Assembly: GCA_913058575.1 (NCBI GenBank)
Contig: CAJXRF010000008.1
Coordinates: forward strand, 35,051-99,050
From: an uncultured Bermanella sp.
Lineage (GTDB): Bacteria; Pseudomonadota; Gammaproteobacteria; Pseudomonadales; Oceanobacteraceae
Direction of reading: 5' to 3'
DNA: 64,000 nt
A program made the position numbers and the translations under genes. The stretch's first letter is position 1; every line of letters starts with the position of its first letter. The notes beneath the pieces were generated by a model. That model worked only from the letters and a program-made list of their open reading frames with translations. It did not search any database and was not told the origin of the DNA. Of this stretch, positions 1-10,335 are shown piece by piece.

Positions 1-254
1 TGGGGATTTACGACGGGTCTTACTGGGGCAACATGCAAAATTCAGTAGAGTTTTATGAAGACATAGTAAAAGGCGTAGTGAAAAGTGTGGTATTTGCTGT
101 GACAGTGAGCTGGATTGCTATTTTTCATGGCTGGAATGCTATCCCTACTTCACAAGGTATTAGTCGAGCCACAACGGCTACTGTGGTGCAGGCGTCTTTA
201 GCGATATTAGCATTAGATTTCGTGTTAACGGCCGTCATGTTAGGCGGCTTTTAG
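1..254 (+). CDS. mlaE: MlaE, phospholipid ABC transporter permease (C-terminal fragment)
   Basis: This is the 3' end of a gene entering from the left edge; the reading frame is open from base 3. The visible part starts [15 protein letters not shown] and contains a membrane-rich tail with two hydrophobic segments, as in the C-terminus of MlaE. MlaE is the inner-membrane permease of the Mla system, which moves phospholipids between the outer and inner membranes. The identity rests on the local match ([19 protein letters not shown]) and on the following mlaD, mlaC and mlaB genes in canonical order. The N-terminal half and the ATPase gene mlaF would lie to the left. Confidence 0.9.
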   Translation, partial: GIYDGSYWGNMQNSVEFYEDIVKGVVKSVVFAVTVSWIAIFHGWNAIPTSQGISRATTATVVQASLAILALDFVLTAVMLGGF

Positions 255-317
255 CATGGATTATAAAATAATGAATAGCCTGGATTTAATGGTTTTGTTA
301 GTTAGGTGGGGTGTTGA

Positions 318-770
318 ATGACCAGTAAAAATTTGGAAATTAGTGTAGGGGCTTTTGTCTTAGTTGGCGTATTGGCATTGGTAGTGCTCGCCTTAAATGT
401 CAGTGGCCTGAGTTACCGAACGAACGATCAAAGTTATTTTTTATTTGCTCGGTTTGAGAATTTAGCGGGTTTAAGTGAGCGGGCAAAAGTATCCTTGTCA
501 GGTGTGACCATAGGTCGTGTTGTAGAGATTAAATTAGACACAGAAGACTATGTGGCAGTGGTGAAAATGGCAATAGATAAAAGCGTACCGCTGACGACAG
601 ACACTTCCGCATCCATATTAACCGCAGGCTTATTAGGTGAAAAGTATATAGGATTAAGCGTGGGGGCAGATGATGAGTTATTGATTAATGCAGACGAAAT
701 TGATGACACTCAGTCATCAATTGTATTGGAAGAGCTAATTGGGCAATTTCTCTTTAGCCGAAGTGAATAG
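318..770 (+). CDS. mlaD: MlaD, MCE-domain phospholipid carrier subunit
   Basis: A 150-residue protein with one N-terminal membrane helix (about residues 8-28) followed by an MCE domain (about 38-118), including the characteristic GVTIGRVVEIKL and AGLLGEKYIGL segments. In the Mla complex MlaD forms a periplasmic ring on MlaE that receives lipids from MlaC. The length is typical of this subunit. It lies 63 bp after mlaE and 1 bp before mlaC, so it is part of the same operon. The start at 318 places the membrane anchor at the usual distance from the N-terminus. Confidence 0.95.
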   Translation: MTSKNLEISVGAFVLVGVLALVVLALNVSGLSYRTNDQSYFLFARFENLAGLSERAKVSLSGVTIGRVVEIKLDTEDYVAVVKMAIDKSVPLTTDTSASILTAGLLGEKYIGLSVGADDELLINADEIDDTQSSIVLEELIGQFLFSRSE

Positions 771-771
771 C

Positions 772-1440
772 ATGAAATTACTTTGTATTTTTAGTCTGTG
801 TGCTTTCTTTAGTTTTCAGGCCTTCTCTCAAGGCAACCCTGCTGATGCTTTAGTGATAGTGGATGAAAAAATACATGAATTGCTGGATGAAATTGAAGCG
901 TTAAAAGTTAAGCAAAATTTAGATGAGGAGCAAAAAACACAGGTAGTAGAAAATGTTTTAGGCGATGTGGTGGACTTTAAACGCATTACCCGAAGGGTGA
1001 TGGCAAAGTACTATAAAAAAGCTTCAAAACAGCAAAAAAAAGCATTTTATGAGGTGTTCAAAGAATCATTGTTGAAGACTTACGCAAAAGGTTTGTGGGA
1101 GTTTGAAGATTATAAAATTCGCCTAAAGCCCCTTAAAAGCAGCCATCAAAATCAAAGAAACACCTTGGTGGAATTTGAAGTGATTACCTCAAGTGGTCAA
1201 ATATTTCCGGTAACCCAAAGCCTTTTTTATCATAAGAAGCATAAACGCTGGATGGTGCAAAATGTTATTATTAGTGGCGTTAACATAGGGCAATTATTTC
1301 GAGATCAATTTGCGCGTTTAGTGAATGAAAAGGGCGGTAATTTAGATTTAGCCATTCAAGCATGGGCGAATGTAATTCAATCTAGTGAGCAAGCGACTGT
1401 TACCAAGGGGTTGCATCAGGGTGAAAATACAACGCCTTGA
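772..1440 (+). CDS. mlaC: MlaC, periplasmic phospholipid-binding protein
   Basis: A 222-residue secreted protein of the Ttg2D/MlaC family. The start is placed at the ATG at 772, one base after the mlaD stop, because a good signal peptide (MKLLCIFSLCAFFSFQAFS) begins there. A longer frame beginning at 739 would overlap mlaD by 32 bases and bury the signal. Family features include the VVDFKRITRRVMAKYYKKAS segment and the late WMVQNVIISGVNIGQLFRDQF block. MlaC shuttles phospholipids between the outer-membrane MlaA complex and the inner-membrane MlaFEDB complex. It is the fourth element of the mla operon. Confidence 0.94.
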   Translation: MKLLCIFSLCAFFSFQAFSQGNPADALVIVDEKIHELLDEIEALKVKQNLDEEQKTQVVENVLGDVVDFKRITRRVMAKYYKKASKQQKKAFYEVFKESLLKTYAKGLWEFEDYKIRLKPLKSSHQNQRNTLVEFEVITSSGQIFPVTQSLFYHKKHKRWMVQNVIISGVNIGQLFRDQFARLVNEKGGNLDLAIQAWANVIQSSEQATVTKGLHQGENTTP

Positions 1441-1473
1441 ATAGATTATTCGAATGAAAGTTAAGGATAGGGA

Positions 1474-1773
1474 ATGCGAAATCAGCAAATTGAGAAGCGC
1501 AAAATCGGTGAATATGGGGTGATAGGCGACTTGACCTTTGACTCAGTTGTGGCGGTGGAAAAGGAGGGGTTTGATGCAATTGGTGAATCTGATGGGCAGC
1601 TGGAGCTGAATTTAGCCGAGGTGAAGCTATGCTCAAGTGCGGCTTTAGCTTTACTGTTAAGCTGGAAAAGGCTTGCTCAAAAGCAAGAAAAAGTTCTGCA
1701 ATTTAAGGATATTCCGCCTGTTTTGTTGGCATTGATTGAAGGGGCCGAATTACAAGCTATTCTTGGCGTGTAA
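1474..1773 (+). CDS. mlaB: MlaB, STAS-domain subunit of the Mla transporter
   Basis: A 99-residue STAS-domain protein. The core runs from about residue 12 to 95, with the helix start CSSAALALLLSW where STAS proteins place their conserved serine. MlaB is the small cytoplasmic subunit that stabilises the MlaF ATPase. The position directly after mlaC (33 bp gap) and the size support the assignment. The start at 1474 follows an AAGGATAGGG ribosome-binding stretch. Sequence conservation of MlaB is generally low, so the call leans on domain plus context. Confidence 0.88.
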   Translation: MRNQQIEKRKIGEYGVIGDLTFDSVVAVEKEGFDAIGESDGQLELNLAEVKLCSSAALALLLSWKRLAQKQEKVLQFKDIPPVLLALIEGAELQAILGV

Positions 1774-1899
1774 TTATAGGCGTTATGTGAAAGGCTTAGT
1801 ATTTGATTGCCGCTGAATCTTAGCTATTTGTCTTGCTTTCCGCTACAATATCCGCCTTAAAAATCGCCTGTACATCGCCCTGTAATACTTGGAGACACC

Positions 1900-3431
<1,532 letters not shown>

Positions 3432-3452
3432 CTTTTTGTTTTAAGGATAAAA

Positions 3453-4094
3453 ATGAGTCAACAGCCTCTAACGATTGCCTTATCAAAAGGCCGAATTCTG
3501 GATGATACTCTGCCATTGTTTGCAGAGGCGGGCATTGTGCCAGCAGAAGACATTAAAAAAAGCCGTAAGCTTATTTTTGATACCAATCATGAGCACATTA
3601 AGTTGGTGGTTATTCGTGCCACCGACGTTCCCACTTATGTGGAATATGGTGCAGCCGACATGGGTGTGGCCGGCAAAGATGTGTTAATGGAATACAACAG
3701 TAAGGATTTATACGAGCCTTTGGATTTAAATATTGCCACATGTCGGTTAATGACCTGTGCGTTAAAGGGAGCCGTTGAGCCTAAAGGTCGCATTAAAGTC
3801 GCGTCTAAATTTACTGGGTTAACCAAACGTTTTTTTGCTGAACAAGGTCGCCAAGCCGATATTATAAAATTATATGGCGGCATGGAACTGGCTCCGATTA
3901 TGGGGCTGGCGGATATGATTGTGGATATCGTCGATACCGGCAATACACTGAAAGCCAACGGTTTAGAAGAGCGTGATTTAATTGCGCCCATTAGTTCTCG
4001 CTTAGTGGTGGGTAAAGCTGCCATGAAAATTAAGCATGAACAGATTCAATCTATTATTGAAAAATTGTCCGCTGCGGTAGAGCGTCGCCGCTAG
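3453..4094 (+). CDS. hisG: HisG, ATP phosphoribosyltransferase, short form
   Basis: HisG catalyses the first step of histidine biosynthesis, joining ATP and PRPP. At 213 residues it is the short form, lacking the C-terminal feedback-regulatory domain of the enterobacterial enzyme. Short-form enzymes work with the regulatory subunit HisZ, which is not in this window. The PRPP-binding region ([17 protein letters not shown]) is intact, as is the N-terminal [16 protein letters not shown]. An AAGGATAAAA ribosome-binding stretch precedes the ATG, and hisD follows after 16 bp. The arrangement murA-hisGDC matches pseudomonads. Confidence 0.96.
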   Translation: MSQQPLTIALSKGRILDDTLPLFAEAGIVPAEDIKKSRKLIFDTNHEHIKLVVIRATDVPTYVEYGAADMGVAGKDVLMEYNSKDLYEPLDLNIATCRLMTCALKGAVEPKGRIKVASKFTGLTKRFFAEQGRQADIIKLYGGMELAPIMGLADMIVDIVDTGNTLKANGLEERDLIAPISSRLVVGKAAMKIKHEQIQSIIEKLSAAVERRR

Positions 4095-4110
4095 GAGTAA
4101 GAGGCTACAC

Positions 4111-5415
4111 ATGAGCTTTGAAATACAAAAGTTAAGCACACAAGAAGATAACTTTAGCGCTTCTTTGGATAAACTTTTAGCGTGGGAATCTGTGTCTGAT
4201 CATCAGGTTCAGCAAACAGTGTTAGATATTTTGCATCAAGTGAAAAGCCGTGGTGATGAAGCGGTTATTGAATACAGTAATCGCTTTGATCATTTGCAAG
4301 TGAATAACATTGATCAACTGGAAATTTCTCAGTCTCAATTACTTAAAGCCTTGGAAGATCTTCCTCATGATCAAAGTAAAGCGCTACTAACGGCCGCTGA
4401 ACGCGTGCGTCGTTACCATGAACGTCAGCGCAGCGAATCTTGGCAGTACGAAGAAGAAGATGGCACCATGCTTGGCCAGCAAATCACTCCTATTGATCGG
4501 GTTGGAATCTACGTACCCGGCGGAAAAGCATCTTACCCATCTAGTGTGTTAATGAACGCAATACCTGCCCATGTGGCCGGTGTAAAAGAAATTATTATGG
4601 TGGTGCCCACTCCAGGTGGTGAGATTAACCAGCTAGTATTAGCCGCCGCTGCCGCGGCAGGTGTGAGTCGAGTCTTTACTATTGGTGGCGCTCAAGCCGT
4701 GGCAGCTTTGGCTTATGGTACTGAAACGATTCCTAAGGTAGATAAAATAGTTGGCCCTGGAAATATTTATGTGGCGACTGCCAAGCGTTTTGTATTTGGT
4801 GCAGTAGGCATCGATATGATCGCTGGTCCTTCTGAAATATTGGTTGTGTGTGACGGTAAAACAGATCCAGATTGGATTGCCATGGATTTGTTTAGCCAAG
4901 CAGAGCATGACGAAGATGCGCAGGCCATTCTGGTTTCTTGGGATGAGCAATTTTTGAAAGATGTTGAAAACAGCATTAATAAGCTACTGCCCACAATGGA
5001 GCGCCAAGATATGATACGTGCTTCGTTATCGGGTCGTGGTGCGTTAATTAAAGTAAAAGATTTAGATGAAGCCATTAGTATCAGTAACCGCATTGCACCT
5101 GAACATTTGGAGTTATCAATTGAAGACCCTGTGACGGTTGCCAAGCAAATACGCCATGCAGGGGCGATCTTCATGGGGCGCTATACGGCAGAGGCGCTAG
5201 GGGATTATTGCGCTGGGCCTAATCACGTTTTACCCACATCTGGCACTGCGCGCTTTTCTTCTCCATTAGGAGTGTATGACTTCCAAAAGCGCAGCTCACT
5301 GATCATGTGTAGTAGTGATGGGGCTTCAGAATTAGGTAAAGTGGCATCTGTGTTAGCGCGAGGTGAATCGCTCACCGCGCACGCCCGCAGCGCTGAATAT
5401 CGAATTAAAGACTAG
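4111..5415 (+). CDS. hisD: HisD, histidinol dehydrogenase
   Basis: A 434-residue zinc-dependent enzyme performing the last two oxidations of histidine synthesis, histidinol to histidine. The catalytic Glu-His pair is visible as E331-H332 in IAPEHLEL, and the NAD-binding and substrate regions ([50 protein letters not shown]) are complete. The length is as usual. It lies 16 bp after hisG and is followed by a strong intrinsic terminator at 5441-5473, so hisC 205 bp further on probably has its own promoter. Confidence 0.97.
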   Translation: MSFEIQKLSTQEDNFSASLDKLLAWESVSDHQVQQTVLDILHQVKSRGDEAVIEYSNRFDHLQVNNIDQLEISQSQLLKALEDLPHDQSKALLTAAERVRRYHERQRSESWQYEEEDGTMLGQQITPIDRVGIYVPGGKASYPSSVLMNAIPAHVAGVKEIIMVVPTPGGEINQLVLAAAAAAGVSRVFTIGGAQAVAALAYGTETIPKVDKIVGPGNIYVATAKRFVFGAVGIDMIAGPSEILVVCDGKTDPDWIAMDLFSQAEHDEDAQAILVSWDEQFLKDVENSINKLLPTMERQDMIRASLSGRGALIKVKDLDEAISISNRIAPEHLELSIEDPVTVAKQIRHAGAIFMGRYTAEALGDYCAGPNHVLPTSGTARFSSPLGVYDFQKRSSLIMCSSDGASELGKVASVLARGESLTAHARSAEYRIKD

Positions 5416-5440
5416 TCGTTGTGTAGAAACGCTAAAATAA

Positions 5441-5473
5441 AACCCTAAAACCGTGACTGGTTTTAGGGTTTTT
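5441..5473 (+). terminator. Intrinsic terminator after hisD
   Basis: A perfect 12-bp stem (AACCCTAAAACC with its complement), a 6-base loop GTGACT, and a run of T that continues the stem. It ends the murA-hisGD transcript and separates it from hisC. Confidence 0.85.
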
Positions 5474-5620
5474 ATGTATTGGATGTACTGAATATCGTGC
5501 AGCCCAAGAAAAATAATTGCGTCATGCATTATTTTCATTTTCCATTCTTCAAGATGGATATGACATAGAGTGATAATACTCTGACTTTAAAAATATATTT
5601 ATTAAGTAAAGGTTTACAAG

Positions 5621-6709
5621 ATGAGCCGCGTTAAAAAACTCGTTCGCCAAGAAATTCAAGATCTATCTGCGTACCCTGTGCCTAATTCTGAAGGCATGAC
5701 TAAGCTTGATGCAATGGAAAATCCTTATACTTGGCCTGCGGTCGCGAAAGAAGCATGGGCGGAGATGTTAAAAACACTTCCCATTAATCGATACCCTGAC
5801 CCACAAGCGCAACATGTGAAAAATGAGTTACGTGAAGTCATGGGTGTGGGTGACGACTTTGATATTTTATTGGGTAATGGCAGCGATGAGCTTATTCAAT
5901 TGTTAGCTATGGCTTTGGCTAAGCCTGGTGCCACTATATTAGCTCCAGAGCCTGGCTTTGTGATGTATAAAATGATCGCCACTTTTTGTGGAATGAATTA
6001 TGTGGGGGTGCCGTTGACTGCTGACTTTGAATTAGATGAAAGTGCCATGTTGGCAGCGATAAAAGAGCATCAACCGGAACTGATTTTTTTAGCTCAGCCA
6101 AACAACCCCACTGGGAATTTGTGGTCACAACAGAGCATAGATAAAATAATCGAATTGGCCAGTGGCGTTGTGGTAATTGACGAAGCCTACACCGCTTTTA
6201 CCGATGCAGACTATCTTGATCTTTTAGAAAAACACGAGCATGTATTAATCATGCGCACGCTCTCAAAAGTCGGTTTGGCTGGTTTACGCTTAGGGTTATT
6301 AGTGGGAAGAAGTGAATGGCTAAATGAGTTAGAAAAAATCCGTTTACCTTATAATATTAATATCTTAACTCAAGCCAGCGCGTTATTTGCACTTGAGCAC
6401 TACGACATGCTTCTTGTTCAAACTGAGCAAATTCGAGTGGATCGATTATTATTAATGAGAGATCTAGATTCTGTAAAAGGTTTAGAAGTATTTCCAAGTG
6501 AAGCGAACTTTGTATTGGTTCGTACACCGGCTAATATGGCCAGAAATTGGTTTGAAGAATTAAAACAAAAAAACATTCTTATTAAGTGTCTTGATGGTGG
6601 CCACGAACTACTAAAAGATTGTTTGCGAATTACGGTTGGAACAACAGATCAAAACGATCAGCTGGTATCAGCCTTAGCTGAAATATCATTGTCGGGTTCT
6701 GTTCATTAA
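5621..6709 (+). CDS. hisC: HisC, histidinol-phosphate aminotransferase
   Basis: A 362-residue fold-type I PLP enzyme converting imidazole-acetol phosphate and glutamate to histidinol phosphate. It has the FLAQPNNPTGNLW cofactor motif, the VVIDEAYTAF aspartate/tyrosine block, and the Schiff-base lysine K216 in TLSKVGLAGLRLG. The N-terminal KLDAMENPY and LGNGSDELIQ are typical of the HisC1 type linked to hisGD in pseudomonads. A terminator lies upstream, so expression is likely from a promoter in the 147-bp gap before it. A small unknown gene follows after 8 bp. Confidence 0.95.
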   Translation: MSRVKKLVRQEIQDLSAYPVPNSEGMTKLDAMENPYTWPAVAKEAWAEMLKTLPINRYPDPQAQHVKNELREVMGVGDDFDILLGNGSDELIQLLAMALAKPGATILAPEPGFVMYKMIATFCGMNYVGVPLTADFELDESAMLAAIKEHQPELIFLAQPNNPTGNLWSQQSIDKIIELASGVVVIDEAYTAFTDADYLDLLEKHEHVLIMRTLSKVGLAGLRLGLLVGRSEWLNELEKIRLPYNINILTQASALFALEHYDMLLVQTEQIRVDRLLLMRDLDSVKGLEVFPSEANFVLVRTPANMARNWFEELKQKNILIKCLDGGHELLKDCLRITVGTTDQNDQLVSALAEISLSGSVH

Positions 6710-6717
6710 AGCGGGTA

Positions 6718-7047
6718 ATGATCATGAATGAAGAAGCGATTTATCAACTGGCAGATATTGCAGGCGCTGCACAAACTAAAATTCAACAGAATTTTAAAAG
6801 TGTCGATCCTATCGTGGGGATCAGTCGTCACATGCGAAAATCAGGTTTTCCAATTGATGCCATGATGATTGACTGTTTAACCACAGGTAAGCGAATACTG
6901 ATACTCATCAACGACGATAAGCCCGATGAAGTGTCGTATCAGTTTGGATATAAAGACAAAGATCCGGCTCTAGAATTTGACGAGTTACCTATTAAGGATA
7001 TAACGGAAGAAAAAATCTATAACTGGATTAAGCAATACTTTACCTAA
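6718..7047 (+). CDS. Conserved-looking hypothetical protein in the hisC operon
   Basis: I do not recognise this 109-residue protein. It is soluble with no signal or membrane segment and has a mixed alpha/beta look: an N-terminal helix (MNEEAIYQLADIAGAAQTKI), a hydrophobic strand around residues 59-65 (RILILIN), an acidic middle, and an amphipathic C-terminal helix. It begins 8 bp after hisC, behind a GCGGGT stretch, and ends 43 bp before a bidirectional terminator, so it is very likely co-transcribed with hisC. A second start at 6724 is equally possible. Nothing seen gives it a histidine-pathway role. Confidence 0.7.
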   Translation: MIMNEEAIYQLADIAGAAQTKIQQNFKSVDPIVGISRHMRKSGFPIDAMMIDCLTTGKRILILINDDKPDEVSYQFGYKDKDPALEFDELPIKDITEEKIYNWIKQYFT

Positions 7048-7090
7048 AGTATTTAAGTTGGCTGGATGAATTATCGTTTAGTGACAAATA

Positions 7091-7117
7091 AAAAGGCGAT
7101 CAGTGATCGCCTTTTTA
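7091..7117. terminator. Bidirectional terminator between hisC operon and puuE
   Basis: An inverted repeat AAAAGGCGATC/GATCGCCTTTT with a tiny loop, A-rich on the left and T-rich on the right. It can serve both the rightward hisC operon and the leftward puuE gene, which converge here. Confidence 0.8.
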
Positions 7118-7164
7118 TTTGTCTGCCAGTAAGCCTAAGCTTAATGGCTATTTATTTATAAAAT

Positions 7165-8067
7165 TTATTTGGCAGGGTGGTTTTCTGCCCAGTGCTTAGC
7201 GATGTCTTCGCGACGACAAACCCACACGTCTTCGTGTTGCTGGACGTAATCTAAAAAGCGCATCAGGGATGCAGCACGACCAGGTCGACCCACCAAACGG
7301 CAATGTAAGCCAACGCTCATCATTTTAGGGGCATCGTTGCCTTCGGCATACAACACATCAAAACTGTCTTTAAGGTAATTAAAGAATTGATCACCACTGT
7401 TAAAGCCTTGTGGAGAGGCAAATCGCATGTCATTCGCATCTAGTGTATAAGGCACCACTAAGTGGTCTTTGTTGCCGTCTTTTTCCCAATATGGAAGATC
7501 GTCTGCGTAGGAATCGGCATCGTATAGAAGCTTGCCAGTTTCACGAATGAGCTTCACTGTATTTGGGCTAGTACGACCCGTGTACCAGCCTGCCGGTAAG
7601 GAGCCTGTGACACGTTCATGAATTTCTAGTGCTTGCTTAATATGCTCACGTTCAACTTCTTCAGGTACGTATTGATAGTTAATCCAACGCAAGCCGTGGC
7701 AAGCAATCTCCCAGTCTGCCTTAAGCATAGCTTCGACCACGTCAGGGTTACGCTCTAATGCCATTGCCACACCAAATACGGTGACTGGCATGTTACGTTC
7801 AGTGAACATGCGATGTAGGCGCCAGAAGCCAGCACGACTACCATATTCATATATCGATTCCATACTCATATGACGAACCCCTTCAAGGGCTTGAGCACCA
7901 ACTATTTCTGATAGGAAAGCTTCAGATGCCTCATCACCATGAAGCACGCAATTTTCACCGCCTTCTTCGTAGTTAATAACAAACTGTACCGCTACTTTGG
8001 CCTTATTAGGCCACTCAACTTTAGGGGCGTTTTGGCCGTAGCCAATCATGTCGCGAGGGTAGGTCAT
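7165..8067 (-). CDS. puuE: PuuE-type allantoinase / polysaccharide deacetylase-family hydrolase
   Basis: A 300-residue cytosolic NodB-fold protein resembling PuuE, the metal-independent allantoinase of pseudomonads that hydrolyses allantoin. Family signatures include the start YPRDMIGYGQNAP, FVINYEEGGENCVLHGD, EIACHGLRWINY and the WYTGRTSPNT block. The start is set at 8067 because an AGGA lies 8 bases upstream, whereas the ATG at 8076 would sit directly on that AGGA. No urate oxidase, transthyretin-like or ureidoglycolate genes are nearby, so its substrate cannot be confirmed from context. It is divergent from trpD. Confidence 0.82.
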   Translation of the reverse strand: MTYPRDMIGYGQNAPKVEWPNKAKVAVQFVINYEEGGENCVLHGDEASEAFLSEIVGAQALEGVRHMSMESIYEYGSRAGFWRLHRMFTERNMPVTVFGVAMALERNPDVVEAMLKADWEIACHGLRWINYQYVPEEVEREHIKQALEIHERVTGSLPAGWYTGRTSPNTVKLIRETGKLLYDADSYADDLPYWEKDGNKDHLVVPYTLDANDMRFASPQGFNSGDQFFNYLKDSFDVLYAEGNDAPKMMSVGLHCRLVGRPGRAASLMRFLDYVQQHEDVWVCRREDIAKHWAENHPAK

Positions 8068-8369
8068 ATGCTGCATCCTGAGAGTGAATGACTGAATACT
8101 AACGAAAAAGTCAAAACCTGACCAGTTGGTTATGATTTAAATAGGGTAAATTCATTTCGCTTTATGAGTATGGCGGGCTTTAAGAGGATTTGCCATGTGC
8201 TAAAGAGTCTTATTTTAGGTGTTTTTAGCGGTGTTAAAGAACGGCTTGGTAGAGCGAACACCTTGGAGGGGAAGGGCTTGGCTGGTATAGTGAAGCCCAT
8301 TTTTTATGCTCATGGTTACTGCACATCAATGAATAATAGCGCAGTAAGATTAAACCTAAGGATGTTGTT
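8068..8369. other. Divergent intergenic region, puuE/trpD
   Basis: About 300 bp between two divergently read genes; it should hold both promoters. A short rightward frame of 71 codons (8164-8379) overlaps the trpD start and has no recognisable product, so I treat it as chance. An AAGGA at 8358-8362 is the trpD ribosome-binding site. I see no trpL-like attenuator and no trpG. Confidence 0.6.
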
Positions 8370-9401
8370 ATGGATATGAAGCAGGCCCTGAATGCAGTGG
8401 TGGCTCAGCAAGATTTAACCGAACAGCAAATGTCTGCTGTGATGGAGCAAATCATGACAGGCCAAGCCACTGATGCTCAAATAGGCGGTTTTTTAGTGGC
8501 CCTTCGCATGAAAGGGGAGTCCATTGATGAAATTACTGGTGCTGCTCGAGTGATGCGCCGATTGGCATCTAAGGTTGAGATTAATACTGAGAACGTTGTG
8601 GATACCTGCGGTACAGGCGGCGATGGCGCTAACATATTTAATGTATCAACGGCAGCGGCCTTTGTGGTGGCGGCATCTGGTGGCAAAGTAGCCAAACATG
8701 GTAACCGTAGCGTGTCGTCCACTACGGGCAGTGCTGATGTGCTTGAAGCGGCAGGCGTTAATTTGAGCCTAACTGCAGAACAGGTAGCTCGCGCTGTTGA
8801 AGAGATAGGCGTGGGCTTTATTTTTGCGCCAGCTCATCACAGTGCCATGAAGCACGCCATCGGCCCCCGTAAAGAGTTGGCCATGCGCACTATTTTTAAC
8901 ATGCTAGGCCCTATTACCAACCCAGCCTCTGTGCCTAATCAGGTCATTGGGGTATTCAATGGTGATTTATGTTTGCCTATTGCAAAAGTGCTGAAGCGCT
9001 TGGGCTCTAACCATGTATTGGTGGTTCATGCGCAAGATGGTCTTGATGAAATTAGCTTGGCCAGTAAAACTCGCGTAGCGGAATTAAAAGACGGTGTGGT
9101 GGAAGAATATTATATTGAGCCTGAAGATTTTGGCATTGCTAGCCAAAGCTTAATTGGTTTATCAGTGAATGGTGCTGAACAAAGTTTAGCGCTTATTAAA
9201 GATGCACTGGGAAAGCGGGAAACAGACAACGGTAAAAAGGCAGCAGATTTAATTGCGTTAAATGCAGGGGCTGCCATTTATGCCTCTAATGCAGCCCAAA
9301 CTCTAGCTGAAGGTGTTGCCATGGCCGAAGATGCTGTAAGCACCGGCTTAGCCCTAGAGAAATTAAATGAATTAGCGGCTTTTTCCCAAGTGTTTTCCTA
9401 G
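8370..9401 (+). CDS. trpD: TrpD, anthranilate phosphoribosyltransferase
   Basis: Catalyses the second step of tryptophan synthesis, adding phosphoribose to anthranilate. The 343-residue protein has the N-terminal helical domain and the PRPP-binding motif [10 protein letters not shown] (GTGGDG at 81-86), followed by [19 protein letters not shown] and the [34 protein letters not shown] block. All expected parts are present. The start at 8370 is backed by AAGGA 7 bases upstream; an ATG at 8376 is an alternative. It pairs with trpC 63 bp downstream. In pseudomonads trpG is directly upstream, but here it is missing. Confidence 0.97.
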   Translation: MDMKQALNAVVAQQDLTEQQMSAVMEQIMTGQATDAQIGGFLVALRMKGESIDEITGAARVMRRLASKVEINTENVVDTCGTGGDGANIFNVSTAAAFVVAASGGKVAKHGNRSVSSTTGSADVLEAAGVNLSLTAEQVARAVEEIGVGFIFAPAHHSAMKHAIGPRKELAMRTIFNMLGPITNPASVPNQVIGVFNGDLCLPIAKVLKRLGSNHVLVVHAQDGLDEISLASKTRVAELKDGVVEEYYIEPEDFGIASQSLIGLSVNGAEQSLALIKDALGKRETDNGKKAADLIALNAGAAIYASNAAQTLAEGVAMAEDAVSTGLALEKLNELAAFSQVFS

Positions 9402-9464
9402 AAAAACATTAAGAAAGCTCTGCATAATTTATGAAAGTCATACGAATTTAAGAAAAGTATACAA

Positions 9465-10265
9465 ATGAACACACCGACGATTTTAAAAAAAATCATTGAT
9501 CGTAAATGGCAAGAAGTAGCCGAGCGTTCAGCTGCGGTATCAATTGCTCAATTGCAATCTCAAGCTAAAGCGCAAGATGCTTGTCGAGGCTTTAAGAGAG
9601 CGCTTGAAGATAAAATTACCGCAGGTCATGCAGCGGTGATTTCAGAAATCAAGAAAGCGTCTCCTAGCAAGGGTATTTTACGTGAAAACTTTGTACCCAG
9701 TGAAATTGCCATATCTTACGAAAAAGCCGGAGCCGCGTGCTTGTCGGTTTTAACCGATGTAGATTTTTTCCAAGGGCATGATACGTATTTGCAGCAAGCT
9801 CGCGCCGCTTGCTCGCTACCTGTGCTGCGCAAAGACTTTATGGTTGACCCGTATCAAATTGTAGAGGCTCGTACCTTAGGCGCTGATTGCATTTTATTGA
9901 TTGTCTCTGCTCTTGAAGATGGGCAAATGAAAGAATTAGATGATTGTGCCCGCGAATTAGGCATGGATGTGTTGGTTGAGATTCATGATGAAGTGGAATT
10001 TGAACGCGCCCTTACTTTACCTTCACCTTTGTTAGGTATTAATAATCGAAATTTACATACCTTTGATGTGACGCTAGACACCACGTTCAATTTGTTAGAC
10101 CGCATTCCAAAAGATACCTTACTGGTGACTGAGAGCGGTATAATGGGAATAGAGGATGTTGAATTAATGCGTGAACGCAATGTTCATGGGTTTTTAGTGG
10201 GAGAAATTTTTATGCGAGCCGATGATCCTGGCGCTCAGTTAAAAGAGCTTTTTTTCAAAGGTTAG
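9465..10265 (+). CDS. trpC: TrpC, indole-3-glycerol-phosphate synthase
   Basis: A 266-residue TIM-barrel enzyme making indole-3-glycerol phosphate. The catalytic lysine motif [12 protein letters not shown] lies at about 59-70, with the phosphate and substrate elements [26 protein letters not shown] and [11 protein letters not shown] intact. It is a monofunctional IGPS, not a TrpC-TrpF fusion. It follows trpD and is closed by an intrinsic terminator 15 bp after its stop. The neighbour on the other side, a leftward HD-GYP response regulator, converges on it. Confidence 0.97.
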   Translation: MNTPTILKKIIDRKWQEVAERSAAVSIAQLQSQAKAQDACRGFKRALEDKITAGHAAVISEIKKASPSKGILRENFVPSEIAISYEKAGAACLSVLTDVDFFQGHDTYLQQARAACSLPVLRKDFMVDPYQIVEARTLGADCILLIVSALEDGQMKELDDCARELGMDVLVEIHDEVEFERALTLPSPLLGINNRNLHTFDVTLDTTFNLLDRIPKDTLLVTESGIMGIEDVELMRERNVHGFLVGEIFMRADDPGAQLKELFFKG

Positions 10266-10280
10266 TATTTAATGAAAAAT

Positions 10281-10304
10281 GCTCTAAACAGTTAGAGCGT
10301 TTTT
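10281..10304 (+). terminator. Intrinsic terminator after trpC
   Basis: A 7-bp stem GCTCTAA/TTAGAGC with a four-base ACAG loop followed by GTTTTT. It is correctly placed to end trpDC transcription. Confidence 0.75.
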
Positions 10305-10335
10305 ACTTCCGCCTTGTGTGTTTTTCACACTATAT

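Noticed and set aside
8164..8379. 71-codon rightward frame upstream of trpD
   Set aside because: It overlaps the trpD start, has no recognisable features and no good ribosome-binding site; it is not trpG.
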